Positions 42,854 to 53,807 of a DNA stretch of 64,000 nucleotides are shown here, one piece after another. The DNA lies in assembly GCF_900115695.1 (NCBI RefSeq), contig NZ_FOXK01000003.1, positions 124,001 through 188,000 on the forward strand, read 5' to 3'. Below the pieces are notes generated by a model that had not been told where the DNA came from, searched no databases, and saw only the letters and a program-made list of their open reading frames with translations. Source of the stretch: Ectopseudomonas toyotomiensis (GTDB taxonomy: Bacteria; Pseudomonadota; Gammaproteobacteria; Pseudomonadales; Pseudomonadaceae). The position numbers and the translations under genes are program-made. Within the stretch, counting starts at the first letter, position 1. Each line of letters opens with the position of its first letter.

Positions 42854-43564
42854 TCAGAATCGTTCTTTCTCGCCCAGATAGCGCCATTGCCCGACCGGCA
42901 ACTTGGTCATGGGGACGCCGCCGATGCGGATGCGCTTCATGCCCAGCACCTTCAGGCCCAACGCCGTACAGATCTGCCGCAGCAGGTCAGGGGCCGGATT
43001 CTTCAGCGCGAAGCGCAGGCGCTGTTCGCTCTGCCAGCTGGCCTTGCATGGCGGGAACTGCGTGTCCTTGTGCAGCCAGCCTTTCTTCAGGCGCTCCAAT
43101 GCGCTGGCGGGCACTTCGCCGGCTACTTCGACCAGATATTCCTGTTCCAGCTTGGCCGCATCCTCGCGCAGCTTGCGTTGCGTGCGCCAGTCCTGGCTGA
43201 GCACTATCAGGCCGCTGGCGCCGGTCTGCAGCGGCAGGCTCTGCTCCTGGCGCAGGAAGTGGCCATGCAGGACGCGCTGGGTGTGCGGGTCTTGTTCCCA
43301 GTGGCGTTCGCGTACCAGCAGGTGCTGCAACTGTGCGGCGTTGCAGCCAGTCGAGCCATGCACCAGCAGGGTGACGGGCTCCACGGGATCAAGGCTGGCA
43401 TCGGGGTGCAACTCGACGCGCTGATCCTCGACCTTGAATTGCGGCGCCTCGACCACCTTGCCGTCCACCGTCACCCAGCCCCCTGCGATGTAAAGATCGG
43501 CTTCACGGCGCGAGCAACCGAACAGCTCGATGACGCGTTTGGACAGACGGGTGGCTTCGCTCAT
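42854..43564 (-). CDS. S4-domain RNA-binding protein, degenerate RsuA-type pseudouridine synthase
   Basis: 236 residues. N-terminal S4 domain (TRLSKRVIELFGCSRREADLYIAGGWVTVDGKVVEAPQFKVEDQRVEL) followed by an RsuA/RluB-like fold. The catalytic GRLDxxTxGLLLLTxD segment reads LPLQTGASGLIVLSQD, with Q113 where the essential aspartate should be, and the KPxG segment is also lost (LLVHGSTGCN). RNA binding is probable but pseudouridylation is unlikely. Start at 43564 (MSEATRLSKR) rather than the 43591 ATG. Confidence 0.85.
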   Translation of the reverse strand: MSEATRLSKRVIELFGCSRREADLYIAGGWVTVDGKVVEAPQFKVEDQRVELHPDASLDPVEPVTLLVHGSTGCNAAQLQHLLVRERHWEQDPHTQRVLHGHFLRQEQSLPLQTGASGLIVLSQDWRTQRKLREDAAKLEQEYLVEVAGEVPASALERLKKGWLHKDTQFPPCKASWQSEQRLRFALKNPAPDLLRQICTALGLKVLGMKRIRIGGVPMTKLPVGQWRYLGEKERF

Positions 43565-43624
43565 GACTGGGCTCGACAAAAAGAAGGTCATTGTACCGGC
43601 AAGAAGCTGTGCTGCCGGGAAAGA

Positions 43625-43651
43625 AAAAGCCCCGCATGCTGCGGGGCTTTT
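43625..43651 (-). terminator. Terminator downstream of rimO
   Basis: AAAAGCCCCGC (43625-43635), loop ATGCT, GCGGGGCTTTT (43641-43651). Perfect stem with T-tracts on both strands; ends rimO transcription. Confidence 0.9.
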
Positions 43652-43666
43652 CAGGAGATAGGTCGG

Positions 43667-44989
43667 TCAGACCAGTTCGCCCCACATGTCGTACTCGTCG
43701 GCATCGACGATGCGCACGCGCACCTTGTCGCCCGGCTTGACGTTGGGGGAATCGATGAACACGCTGCCGTCGATCTCCGGGGCGTCGGCCCAGGAGCGGG
43801 CCACGGCCCCTTCGCTGTCCACTTCGTCGATCAGTACGTCCATCTCCAGGCCGATCTTGGCCTGCAGACGTGCAGAGCTGATAGCCTGCTGGTGCGCCAT
43901 GAAGCGCTCCCAACGGTCCTGCTTGACGTCGTCAGGCACCACTTCCAGGCCCAGGTCGTTGGCTGGTGCGCCTTCGACCGGCGAATACTGGAAGCAACCG
44001 ACGCGGTCGAGCTGCGCTTCGGTCAGCCAGTCCAGCAGGTACTGGAAGTCCTCTTCGGTCTCGCCGGGGAAACCGACGATGAAGGTGGAGCGGATGGTCA
44101 GCTCCGGGCAGATCTCACGCCACTTCTTGATGCGCGCCAGGGTCTTGTCTTCGAAGGCCGGGCGCTTCATCGACTTGAGTACTTTCGGGCTGGCGTGCTG
44201 GAAGGGGATGTCCAGGTACGGCAACAGCTTGCCGGCGGCCATCAGCGGGATCACATCATCGACGTTGGGGTAGGGGTAGACGTAGTGCAGACGCACCCAA
44301 ACGCCCATCGACGACAGCGCTTCGCACAGCTCGAGCATGCGCGTCTTCACCGGCTGGCCGTTCCAGAAGTCCAGCTTGTACTTCAGGTCGACGCCGTAGG
44401 CGCTGGTGTCCTGGCTGATCACCAGCAGCTCTTTCACGCCAGCTTTGACCAGGCGCTCGGCTTCGCTGAGCACATCGCCCACCGGGCGGCTGACCAGCTT
44501 GCCGCGCATGGACGGGATGATGCAGAAGCTGCAGGTATGGTTGCAGCCTTCAGAAATCTTCAGGTACGCATAGTGGCGCGGGGTCAGCTTGATGCCTTGC
44601 GGCGGCACCAGGTCGATCAGCGGGTTGTGCTCGGTCTTCGGCGGGATGACTTCGTGTACGGCGTTGACCACCTGCTCGTACTGCTGCGGGCCGGTGACGG
44701 CCAGCACGCTCGGGTGCACGTCGCGGATGCTGTCTTCGGCCACGCCCATGCAACCGGTGACGATCACCTTGCCGTTTTCCGCCAGCGCTTCACCGATGGC
44801 GTCCAGCGATTCGGCCTTGGCACTGTCGATGAAGCCACAGGTGTTGACCACCACCACGTCGGCATCCTGGTAGGTCGGAACGATCTCGTAACCTTCCATG
44901 CGCAGTTGGGTCAGGATTCGCTCGGAGTCGACCGTCGCTTTTGGACAGCCAAGGGAGACAAACCCTACTTTAGGTGTGGCGGTGGACAT
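43667..44989 (-). CDS. rimO: Ribosomal protein S12 methylthiotransferase RimO
   Basis: 440 residues. Radical SAM enzyme that adds a methylthio group to the conserved aspartate of S12. UPF0004 domain with cluster cysteines C15, C51 and C80; radical SAM motif C149-x3-C153-x2-C156 in [21 protein letters not shown]-terminal TRAM domain ending [16 protein letters not shown]. Length is standard. Confidence 0.97.
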   Translation of the reverse strand: MSTATPKVGFVSLGCPKATVDSERILTQLRMEGYEIVPTYQDADVVVVNTCGFIDSAKAESLDAIGEALAENGKVIVTGCMGVAEDSIRDVHPSVLAVTGPQQYEQVVNAVHEVIPPKTEHNPLIDLVPPQGIKLTPRHYAYLKISEGCNHTCSFCIIPSMRGKLVSRPVGDVLSEAERLVKAGVKELLVISQDTSAYGVDLKYKLDFWNGQPVKTRMLELCEALSSMGVWVRLHYVYPYPNVDDVIPLMAAGKLLPYLDIPFQHASPKVLKSMKRPAFEDKTLARIKKWREICPELTIRSTFIVGFPGETEEDFQYLLDWLTEAQLDRVGCFQYSPVEGAPANDLGLEVVPDDVKQDRWERFMAHQQAISSARLQAKIGLEMDVLIDEVDSEGAVARSWADAPEIDGSVFIDSPNVKPGDKVRVRIVDADEYDMWGELV

Positions 44990-45096
44990 GCGGGCTAACC
45001 TCTAAGGGCGCCTGGGTGGCGCCTCTGATCAAAAAGTGCGCAATTCTAGCGGCGGATCATACGCTTGACCAGTGCTGGTCAAGGAGCGGAAACGAA

Positions 45097-45122
45097 AAAG
45101 GCCACTCGATTGAGTGGCCTTT
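45097..45122 (-). terminator. Terminator after initiator tRNA copy 2
   Basis: AAAGGCCACTC (45097-45107) pairs with GAGTGGCCTTT (45112-45122). Nearly the same hairpin follows the other initiator tRNA at 45287-45314. Confidence 0.88.
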
Positions 45123-45131
45123 ATCTGAAGG

Positions 45132-45208
<77 letters not shown>

Positions 45209-45286
45209 CCGGCAATTCTACGCTTACTTAAGGCCTTGTCAATCGATTTGTTTCTTTTGATCGAAAAAGTTAATTTTCGTCAAAGC

Positions 45287-45314
45287 AAAAAGGCCACTCA
45301 TTGAGTGGCCTTTT
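45287..45314 (-). terminator. Terminator after initiator tRNA copy 1
   Basis: AAAAAGGCCACTC (45287-45299), loop ATT, GAGTGGCCTTTT (45303-45314). Each tRNA carries its own terminator, so the duplicated unit includes it. Confidence 0.88.
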
Positions 45315-45322
45315 CGTGAAGC

Positions 45323-45399
<77 letters not shown>

Positions 45400-45543
45400 T
45401 CTGTGGGTCGGCATTCTACAGCCAGATGCTCAGGTGTCAACCGCTATTTGCGAGAAAAGTGTTTTCAACTCAGGTGCTTAGCGTTAAACAGCTGTTAGAC
45501 TTCAGTGCTCCAGGCCAGGCTGGGCGAGGCTTCCGAGGGTGAT

Positions 45544-46599
45544 GTGCGCAAGATAATTCACGTGGACTGCGACTGCTTTTACGCCGCCATCGAGATGCGT
45601 GACGACCCGAGTCTGGCCAGTCGTCCGCTGGCAGTCGGCGGTTCGGCGGACCGCCGCGGGGTAATCGCCACCTGCAACTACGAGGCGCGCGCCTATGGTG
45701 TGCGTTCGGCGATGTCGTCGCGGCATGCGCTGAAGTTGTGCCCGGATCTTCTGATCGTCAAACCGCGCTTCGAGGTATACCGCTCGGTCTCTCGTGACAT
45801 TCACGGCATCTTTCGTCAGTTCACCGACCTGATCGAGCCGCTGTCGCTGGACGAGGCGTATCTGGATGTCAGTGACTCGCCGCATTTCGCTGGTAGCGCC
45901 ACGCGCATCGCCCAGGAAATTCGCCGTCGTGTGGCGCAGGAGCTGCACATCACCGTGTCGGCTGGCGTCGCGCCGAACAAGTTCCTGGCCAAGATCGCCA
46001 GCGACTGGCGCAAACCCAACGGGTTGTTCGTCATTACCCCGGATCAGGTCGACGATTTCGTTGCGCAGTTGCCGGTGAACAAGCTGCATGGCGTCGGCAA
46101 GGTCACGGCTGACAAGCTGACGCGCTTAGGGATTCGTACCTGTCTGGATCTGCGGGAATGGAACAAGCTGGCGCTGGTGCGCGAGTTCGGCAGTTTCGGT
46201 GAGCGCTTGTGGCGCCTGGCCCACGGTATCGACGAACGTGCCGTGCAAGTGGATAGCCGCCGCCAGTCGTTGAGCGTGGAGCACACCTACGATCAGGATC
46301 TGCCGGATCTGGAAACCTGCCTGGAGAAACTGCCGGCGCTGCTCGAAGAGATGAACGGCCGCCTGCAGCGCCTGGACGCCAGCTATCGACCGGACAAGCC
46401 TTTCGTCAAAGTGAAGTTTCATGATTTCACCCAGACCACTCTGGAACAGGCAGGGGCCAGTCGGGATCTGGAGAGCTATAGGCTATTGCTGAGCAACGCA
46501 TTCGCCCGTGGCGACAAGCCGGTGCGCCTGCTTGGGGTGGGAGTCAGGCTGCATGATCTGCGCGGGCGGCAGGAGCAACTGGAGTTGTTCGCGCCGTAG
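45544..46599 (+). CDS. dinB: DNA polymerase IV
   Basis: 351 residues from a GTG at 45544, which follows GAGGG and gives (V/M)RKIIHVDCDCFYAAIEMRDDP, the expected N-terminus; an in-frame start at 45505 is longer than homologues. Y-family translesion polymerase: catalytic acidic residues in DCDCF and SLDEAYLDVS, steric and HhH regions GVAPNKFLAKIASDW and LHGVGKVTADKL, little-finger tail ending LRGRQEQLELFAP with a beta-clamp motif (QLELF). I find no convincing LexA box upstream. Its TAG stop is part of a dispersed palindromic repeat. Confidence 0.95.
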   Translation: MRKIIHVDCDCFYAAIEMRDDPSLASRPLAVGGSADRRGVIATCNYEARAYGVRSAMSSRHALKLCPDLLIVKPRFEVYRSVSRDIHGIFRQFTDLIEPLSLDEAYLDVSDSPHFAGSATRIAQEIRRRVAQELHITVSAGVAPNKFLAKIASDWRKPNGLFVITPDQVDDFVAQLPVNKLHGVGKVTADKLTRLGIRTCLDLREWNKLALVREFGSFGERLWRLAHGIDERAVQVDSRRQSLSVEHTYDQDLPDLETCLEKLPALLEEMNGRLQRLDASYRPDKPFVKVKFHDFTQTTLEQAGASRDLESYRLLLSNAFARGDKPVRLLGVGVRLHDLRGRQEQLELFAP

Positions 46600-46699
46600 G
46601 GCGGACTCAGGAGCGAAGCGAACAGTCCGCCGTTCTGCGGCGCTGTGCAAATCCAACGGCGTACTGCTTCCGAGCGGCCGGCGTAGCGGTATGCCCTAC
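46596..46699. repeat. Palindromic intergenic repeat, copy B, overlapping dinB stop
   Basis: Begins GTAGGGCGGACTCAGGAGCG at 46596 and ends ATGCCCTAC at 46699. Interior matches the element at 40955-41045 (AGCGAACAGTCCGCCGT, AACGGCGTACTGCTTC). The dinB TAG (46597-46599) lies inside its left end. Confidence 0.82.
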
Positions 46700-46702
46700 G
46701 CC

Positions 46703-47101
46703 TCACTCGGGCCAGAGGCGAATCGGCTTGCCGGTGGCCGGCCACAGCTGCAACTGGCCGATGTCGTTGAAGTCCCAGCGCTGCACTTCCTCCAACGCCG
46801 CGAGGAAGCGCTGCTCCTGCTCCATCAATGAGGGCGCGCACATCTTGCGGGTGCTACCCGGGGTTTCGAAACGGACAGCGTCATCCTTCAGCGTGTAGCC
46901 AGCGAACCAGTGGTTGCAGCCGGCATGCCCGTGAGCGCGACCGTCAGCGGCAAAGGTGACGGTCAGGTGGCTGCGGTCGATCAGCGGGCTTTCGCCGATC
47001 CATTCCACCTGGTAGCTGCGTTCGGTTTCCAGCTGTGGTGCGTCGCTGGCACAGCCGACCAAGGTGGCGGTGAGCAGGGCAAGGGGCAGGGCGCGGTACA
47101 T
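46703..47101 (-). CDS. META domain lipoprotein (HslJ-like)
   Basis: 132 residues. Lipoprotein signal peptide MYRALPLALLTATLVGCAS with lipobox cysteine C17, then a META/HslJ-type domain: LTVTFAADGRAHGHAGCNHWFAGYTLKDDAVRFETPGSTRKMCAPSLMEQEQRFLAALEEVQRW. The GCNxW and TxxxC motifs are typical. Role in envelope stress is suggested for relatives; unknown here. Confidence 0.85.
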   Translation of the reverse strand: MYRALPLALLTATLVGCASDAPQLETERSYQVEWIGESPLIDRSHLTVTFAADGRAHGHAGCNHWFAGYTLKDDAVRFETPGSTRKMCAPSLMEQEQRFLAALEEVQRWDFNDIGQLQLWPATGKPIRLWPE

Positions 47102-47105
47102 GGTG

Positions 47106-47537
47106 TCAGGCCTCCTGGCAGGTGCGGCATAGGTGACGGCCAGCGTCGTTACGCCAGCCAAGCTCGGCGATACGGGCTTCGGCGGCTGGCGCTTGCGCGG
47201 CTTTGCCGAGCGCGGCATCGACGGCGAATTCGAAATCCAGCTGCTTGCCGCAGCTGTCGCAGTTCACTTGCCAGTTATGAATGGCCAGTTCCTTGAACTG
47301 CGGACCCTTGCACACGGCCAGCCATTGGCCGGGCGGGTTGATCAGGTGGCGTACCTTCTCCACTTCCAGGCGCATGTGCAGGTCGCGACTGCCCTTGAGG
47401 GTGACCAGCAGCACGTCATTGGCCTGGATCGAACCGCCGTTGCCGGTGACCTGGTAGCGGCCCGGCGCCAGTGCGCGGCATTCGGTGAGGGTGTGTTGCG
47501 GGTTGAGCAGGGAATAACGGAAATCGTGTTCGGCCAT
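47106..47537 (-). CDS. Conserved protein with C-terminal zinc-ribbon-like cysteines
   Basis: 143 residues, no signal peptide. The N-terminal half is beta-rich (APGRYQVTGNGGSIQANDVLLVTLKGSRDLHMRLEVEKVRHLINPPGQWLAVCKG); the C-terminal half has CDSCGK and HLCRTCQEA, two CxxC pairs that could bind zinc. I do not recognise the family beyond uncharacterised pseudomonad proteins. Lies four bases upstream of the META lipoprotein gene. Confidence 0.65.
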   Translation of the reverse strand: MAEHDFRYSLLNPQHTLTECRALAPGRYQVTGNGGSIQANDVLLVTLKGSRDLHMRLEVEKVRHLINPPGQWLAVCKGPQFKELAIHNWQVNCDSCGKQLDFEFAVDAALGKAAQAPAAEARIAELGWRNDAGRHLCRTCQEA

Positions 47538-47564
47538 GGGTCCTCCAGATCAGCCGGCATGCTA

Positions 47565-48560
47565 TCACGCGCCGGCCTTGACCTCATTGCTTGGCCGGCC
47601 GGCGAGCCAGGCGGCGATGTTGTCCAGCGTGGTGCGGGCGATGGCGTCGAGCGCCTCGTGGGTGAGAAAGGCCTGGTGCGCGGTAACGATGACGTTGGGA
47701 AAGCTCAGCAGGCGGGCCAGGGTGTCGTCCTGCAATGGCAGGTCGGAGTGATCCTCGAAAAACAGTTCCGACTCCTCCTCGTAGACGTCCAGCCCCAGGT
47801 AGCCGAGCTGGCCGCTTTTCAGCGCCTTGATCAGTGCCGGCGCCTCGACCAGCGCGCCGCGGCCGGTGTTGATCAGCATCGCGCCACGTTTCATCTGCGC
47901 CAGACGCGCAGCATCTATCAGGTGGTAGCTGTCATCGGTCAGTGGGCAGTGCAGGCTGAGGATGTCGCTGCTGGCGATCACTTCTTCGAGTGGTGCCTGG
48001 CGTGCACCGAGGTCATCGAGCCCGGTCAGCGGGAACGGATCGTAGATCAGTACCTGGCAACCGAAGCCGTGCATGATGCGGGCGAATACCTGGCCGATCT
48101 TGCCACCGCCAACCACGCCGACGGTCTTGCCGTGCAAGTCGAAGCCGGTCAGGCCATGCAGGGAAAAATCACCCTCGCGGGTGCGGTTGAACGCGCGGTG
48201 GATGCGCCTGTTCAGCGCCAGTACCAGGGCCACGGCGTGTTCGGCCACGGCATGCGGCGAATAGGCCGGTACTCGCACCACTGGCAGACCGAGGCGCTGC
48301 GCGGCTGTCAGGTCGACATGGTTGTAACCGGCCGAGCGCAGGGCGATCAGGCGCGTGCCGCCGGCGGCCAACTGTTCCAGTACCGGCGCCGACAGATCAT
48401 CATTGATGAAGGCGCATACCACTTCACTGCCTTTGGCCAAGGCCACGCTGTCGTGGGTCAGGCGCGCTTCATGAAACTGCAGCTGCCAATCGGGCGAGCC
48501 GTTTGCGGCCAGGAAGGACTCGCGGTCGTAGGTTTTGCTGCTGAACAGGCAGATACGCAT
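47565..48560 (-). CDS. ldhA: D-lactate dehydrogenase (2-hydroxyacid dehydrogenase)
   Basis: 331 residues. NAD-dependent reduction of pyruvate to D-lactate in fermentative conditions. GKTVGVVGGGKIGQVFARIMHGFGCQVLIYDPFP is the Rossmann cofactor block, LRSAGYNHVDL and NTGRGALVEAPAL carry substrate and catalytic residues, and VIVTAHQAFLTHEAL holds the catalytic histidine. Adjacent to gacS as in P. aeruginosa. Confidence 0.92.
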   Translation of the reverse strand: MRICLFSSKTYDRESFLAANGSPDWQLQFHEARLTHDSVALAKGSEVVCAFINDDLSAPVLEQLAAGGTRLIALRSAGYNHVDLTAAQRLGLPVVRVPAYSPHAVAEHAVALVLALNRRIHRAFNRTREGDFSLHGLTGFDLHGKTVGVVGGGKIGQVFARIMHGFGCQVLIYDPFPLTGLDDLGARQAPLEEVIASSDILSLHCPLTDDSYHLIDAARLAQMKRGAMLINTGRGALVEAPALIKALKSGQLGYLGLDVYEEESELFFEDHSDLPLQDDTLARLLSFPNVIVTAHQAFLTHEALDAIARTTLDNIAAWLAGRPSNEVKAGA

Positions 48561-48569
48561 GGCAGTTCC

Positions 48570-51320
<2,751 letters not shown>

Positions 51321-51402
51321 GGCGTTCCTCCTTAATGACATCTGGGCAGTGTAGCGATTCAGCGCGGCGGAATCTGTAGGTGAGCGATTGTCGTTTAGTA
51401 GG

Positions 51403-51421
51403 TAGAATTGTTCTCATTCTG
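51403..51421 (+). promoter_or_regulatory. Candidate Fur box upstream of pirR
   Basis: TAGAATTGTTCTCATTCTG matches the 19-base Fur consensus at 11 positions including ATT..TCATT. It is 19 bases before the pirR start codon; iron repression of this siderophore system is expected. Confidence 0.5.
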
Positions 51422-51439
51422 CATCTTCGGTTTCTCTCC

Positions 51440-52150
51440 ATGAACGCCAGCTCCACTTCTCCAGCCCGGATCCTCGCTGTCGAGGACGACCCTCTGCTTG
51501 CCAGTCATCTGCAGTCTCACCTGATGGCCCGTGGTTTCGACGTGACCCTCAGCCATGACGGCAGTGATGGCTTGCGCTTGGCTGAGAACGAGGATTTCGA
51601 TCTGATCCTGATGGACATCCTGCTGCCCGGCACCAATGGCCTGGTGGCGCTGCAGCAATTGCGCCAGCGCCGCAGTGTGCCGGTTCTGCTGATGTCTGCG
51701 TTGGGCGATGAGCAGAACCGCATCGCCGGTTTCAGTCAGGGCGCCGACGACTATCTGCCCAAGCCTTTCAGCCTGGGCGAGCTGAGCGTTCGAGTGGACG
51801 CGATCCTGCGGCGTGTCGCCTATGAGCGCCGCGAGCCGCAGTCGAGTACAGAGGGCAACGGTTTGCAGTTCGACGAGGGCCGTAGCGATGTGGCTTTTCG
51901 TGGCGCCTGGGTCGGCCTGACGCCCAGCGAATACCGGGTGCTGGAGCTGCTCTGGCGGCACAAGGACGAGGCGCTGAGCAAACCCTTCCTTTATCAGCAG
52001 GCGCTGCGCCGCGCATACGCTCAGCACGACCGCAGCCTGGACATGCACGTCAGTCATATCCGTCGCAAATTGCAGGCCGTCGGCTACGAGGCCACACGTG
52101 TCGACACCGTCTGGGGCAAGGGCTACATCCTGACGCAGGCCGGGGCATGA
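51440..52150 (+). CDS. pirR: Response regulator PirR (OmpR family)
   Basis: 236 residues. Receiver domain with acidic ARILAVEDDPLL, phosphorylated aspartate in DLILMDILLPGTNG and KPFS lysine, then a winged-helix DNA-binding domain (VGLTPSEYRVLELLWRHKDEALSKPFLYQQALRRAYAQHDRSLDMHVSHIRRKL). Activates the catecholate receptor gene pirA. ATG at 51440 gives a normal N-terminus. ATGA overlap with pirS. Confidence 0.93.
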   Translation: MNASSTSPARILAVEDDPLLASHLQSHLMARGFDVTLSHDGSDGLRLAENEDFDLILMDILLPGTNGLVALQQLRQRRSVPVLLMSALGDEQNRIAGFSQGADDYLPKPFSLGELSVRVDAILRRVAYERREPQSSTEGNGLQFDEGRSDVAFRGAWVGLTPSEYRVLELLWRHKDEALSKPFLYQQALRRAYAQHDRSLDMHVSHIRRKLQAVGYEATRVDTVWGKGYILTQAGA

Positions 52151-53484
52151 ACCTGCCGGGGCGACATTCGCTGCTCTGGCGGCTGGCCGGAGCATTGGCG
52201 CTGTTCTGCCTGCTGCTGGTCAGTCTGCATGTGGATGTCGGCCGTGAGCTGATCGATGCCACGTCCTACTTGCCCGAGTCCACCCGGCAGACGCTCAAAG
52301 GCTATGCCCGGGAGGCGGAAACGACGTGGCGCGAGGAGGGCGCAGCAGGCGTCGATGCCTTTCTGCAGCGGCTGCAGGAGCGTGAGCAGATCTGGGCCGT
52401 GGTGGTCGATCAGCACAAGGACTCGCTGTCCTCGCAAACCTTGACGGCCGAACAGGCGCAACGCCTCGATTTCGTGCGCAGGCTGGAGTTCCCGGTAGGG
52501 CGGCCAGGCGGCACGCCGACCTTCTACATTCCTTTCAGCGACGGCAATGCTCGGCTGGTGATGGAGTTGCCGCAGCGTTTGAACCCGCGCAAGTACAACG
52601 AACTGTGGGAGTTGCTGCTGCAGCGCGTGCTGCCGGCGGTGCTGGCCGTGGTCGTGGCCGTTCTGCTGTATCGCTTGCTGATCGCTCCGCTGGCGATCCT
52701 TAGGCGTCAGGCCGCGGCACTCAGTGCAGGCGACCTGTCTGCTCGGCTCGGGCCGCAGGTGACACGGCGCAAGGATGAGCTGGGTGAGCTGGCACGAACC
52801 TTCGATCATATGGCCGAGCGCCTGCAGGGCACCGTGGCGTTCCAGCGCCAGTTGCTGCGCGACCTGTCCCATGAGCTGCGCACGCCGTTGGCCCGCTTGC
52901 GTGTGGCGGGGGAGAGCGAACAGGACATCGAGGCCCTGCGTCAGCGCCTGGTCCGTGAAGTCGAGGAAATGGAAAAGCTGGTCGGCGACGCGTTGGAGCT
53001 GGTGTGGCTGGATACCGAACGGCCCAGCTTGCCGCTGGAAGAGGTGGACATCGTCAGGCTCTGGGATGTGCTGAGGGAAAACGCCGGCTTCGAGACGGGC
53101 TGGCCCATCGAGCGCATGCCCTGCGAGTTGCCGGCTGATTGCCGGGTGCTAGGCAATCTCAACGGCCTGGCGCAGGCGTTGGAGAACATCCTGCGCAATG
53201 CCATTCGCCACTCGCCGGAGGGTGGTGTGGTGCGCCTGGCCGGACAGCGCGAAGGGGACCAATGGCTTTTGTGCATCGAGGATCAGGGGCCGGGTGTCGC
53301 CGAGAGCGAGTTGGAGAACATCTTTCGTCCCTTCACCCGGCTCAGCGCGGCTCGTCCGGGTGGTGACGGCTTCGGCCTGGGGCTGGCCATTGCGCGCAGC
53401 ATGATCGCTACCCAGGGCGGGCACCTGTGGGCAGAGAATGCACGGCCTGGGCTGCGACTGAAGCTGCGGCTGAAAAGTGTATAG
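52147..53484 (+). CDS. pirS: Sensor histidine kinase PirS
   Basis: 445 residues. Membrane helix near 15-32 (LALFCLLLVSLHV), periplasmic loop of about 125 residues, second helix LPAVLAVVVAVLLYRLLI, HAMP, HisKA with RDLSHELRTPLARLRVAGES and ATPase motifs NILRNAIRHSPEGG, DQGPGV and GFGLGLAIARSM. Partner of PirR, sensing extracellular ferric catecholates or the receptor state. Confidence 0.93.
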   Translation: MNLPGRHSLLWRLAGALALFCLLLVSLHVDVGRELIDATSYLPESTRQTLKGYAREAETTWREEGAAGVDAFLQRLQEREQIWAVVVDQHKDSLSSQTLTAEQAQRLDFVRRLEFPVGRPGGTPTFYIPFSDGNARLVMELPQRLNPRKYNELWELLLQRVLPAVLAVVVAVLLYRLLIAPLAILRRQAAALSAGDLSARLGPQVTRRKDELGELARTFDHMAERLQGTVAFQRQLLRDLSHELRTPLARLRVAGESEQDIEALRQRLVREVEEMEKLVGDALELVWLDTERPSLPLEEVDIVRLWDVLRENAGFETGWPIERMPCELPADCRVLGNLNGLAQALENILRNAIRHSPEGGVVRLAGQREGDQWLLCIEDQGPGVAESELENIFRPFTRLSAARPGGDGFGLGLAIARSMIATQGGHLWAENARPGLRLKLRLKSV

Positions 53485-53487
53485 TTC

Positions 53488-53522
53488 GTAAATTAGATTT
53501 ACTCTCAAATGTAAATTCTTAC
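53488..53522 (+). promoter_or_regulatory. Tandem GTAAAT dyads upstream of pirA
   Basis: Two inverted repeats: GTAAAT-TAG-ATTTAC (53488-53502) and GTAA-ATTC-TTAC (53511-53522), centres about 21 bases apart, two helical turns. They lie in an AT-rich stretch right after pirS and are the best candidate PirR operators. The rest of the 323-base gap to pirA (53523-53807) shows no gene. Confidence 0.5.
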
Positions 53523-53807
53523 TATTTGCGTCTGACCCGGCAGGGCCGGCAAGTAGTAGCGCTTCTTTTTCTTCCTAGTGCTCGCTCTCGATGGCGTGTT
53601 GTCCATCGGAGGCTTTGCCACGGCCCTTTCGATTGGCTTCGGCCGTTTGCTCCCGCTGACCATGGCGGAGCTTGCTGCCGATGTTCCGAGTTGGGTCAGC
53701 CGGTGAAGCCTATGTCCGGGGGAGTGCAGGGTTCGAGTTCCTGTGCAGGACGGCCGCTGGCAACAAGCCGACAACTCGATTTACCTTGATCACTGGGAGC
53801 AATCCAC

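Noticed and set aside
42887..44998. A 703-codon open frame on the plus strand antisense to the S4-domain gene and rimO
   Set aside because: Same GC-rich mirror effect; it crosses the rimO terminator.
45400..45543. LexA box upstream of dinB
   Set aside because: The nearest match, CTGTTAGACTTCAG, has an 8-base rather than 10-base spacer and lacks the TATATA core.
53523..53807. Small gene between pirS and pirA
   Set aside because: Short open frames only, none with a ribosome site and a recognisable product.
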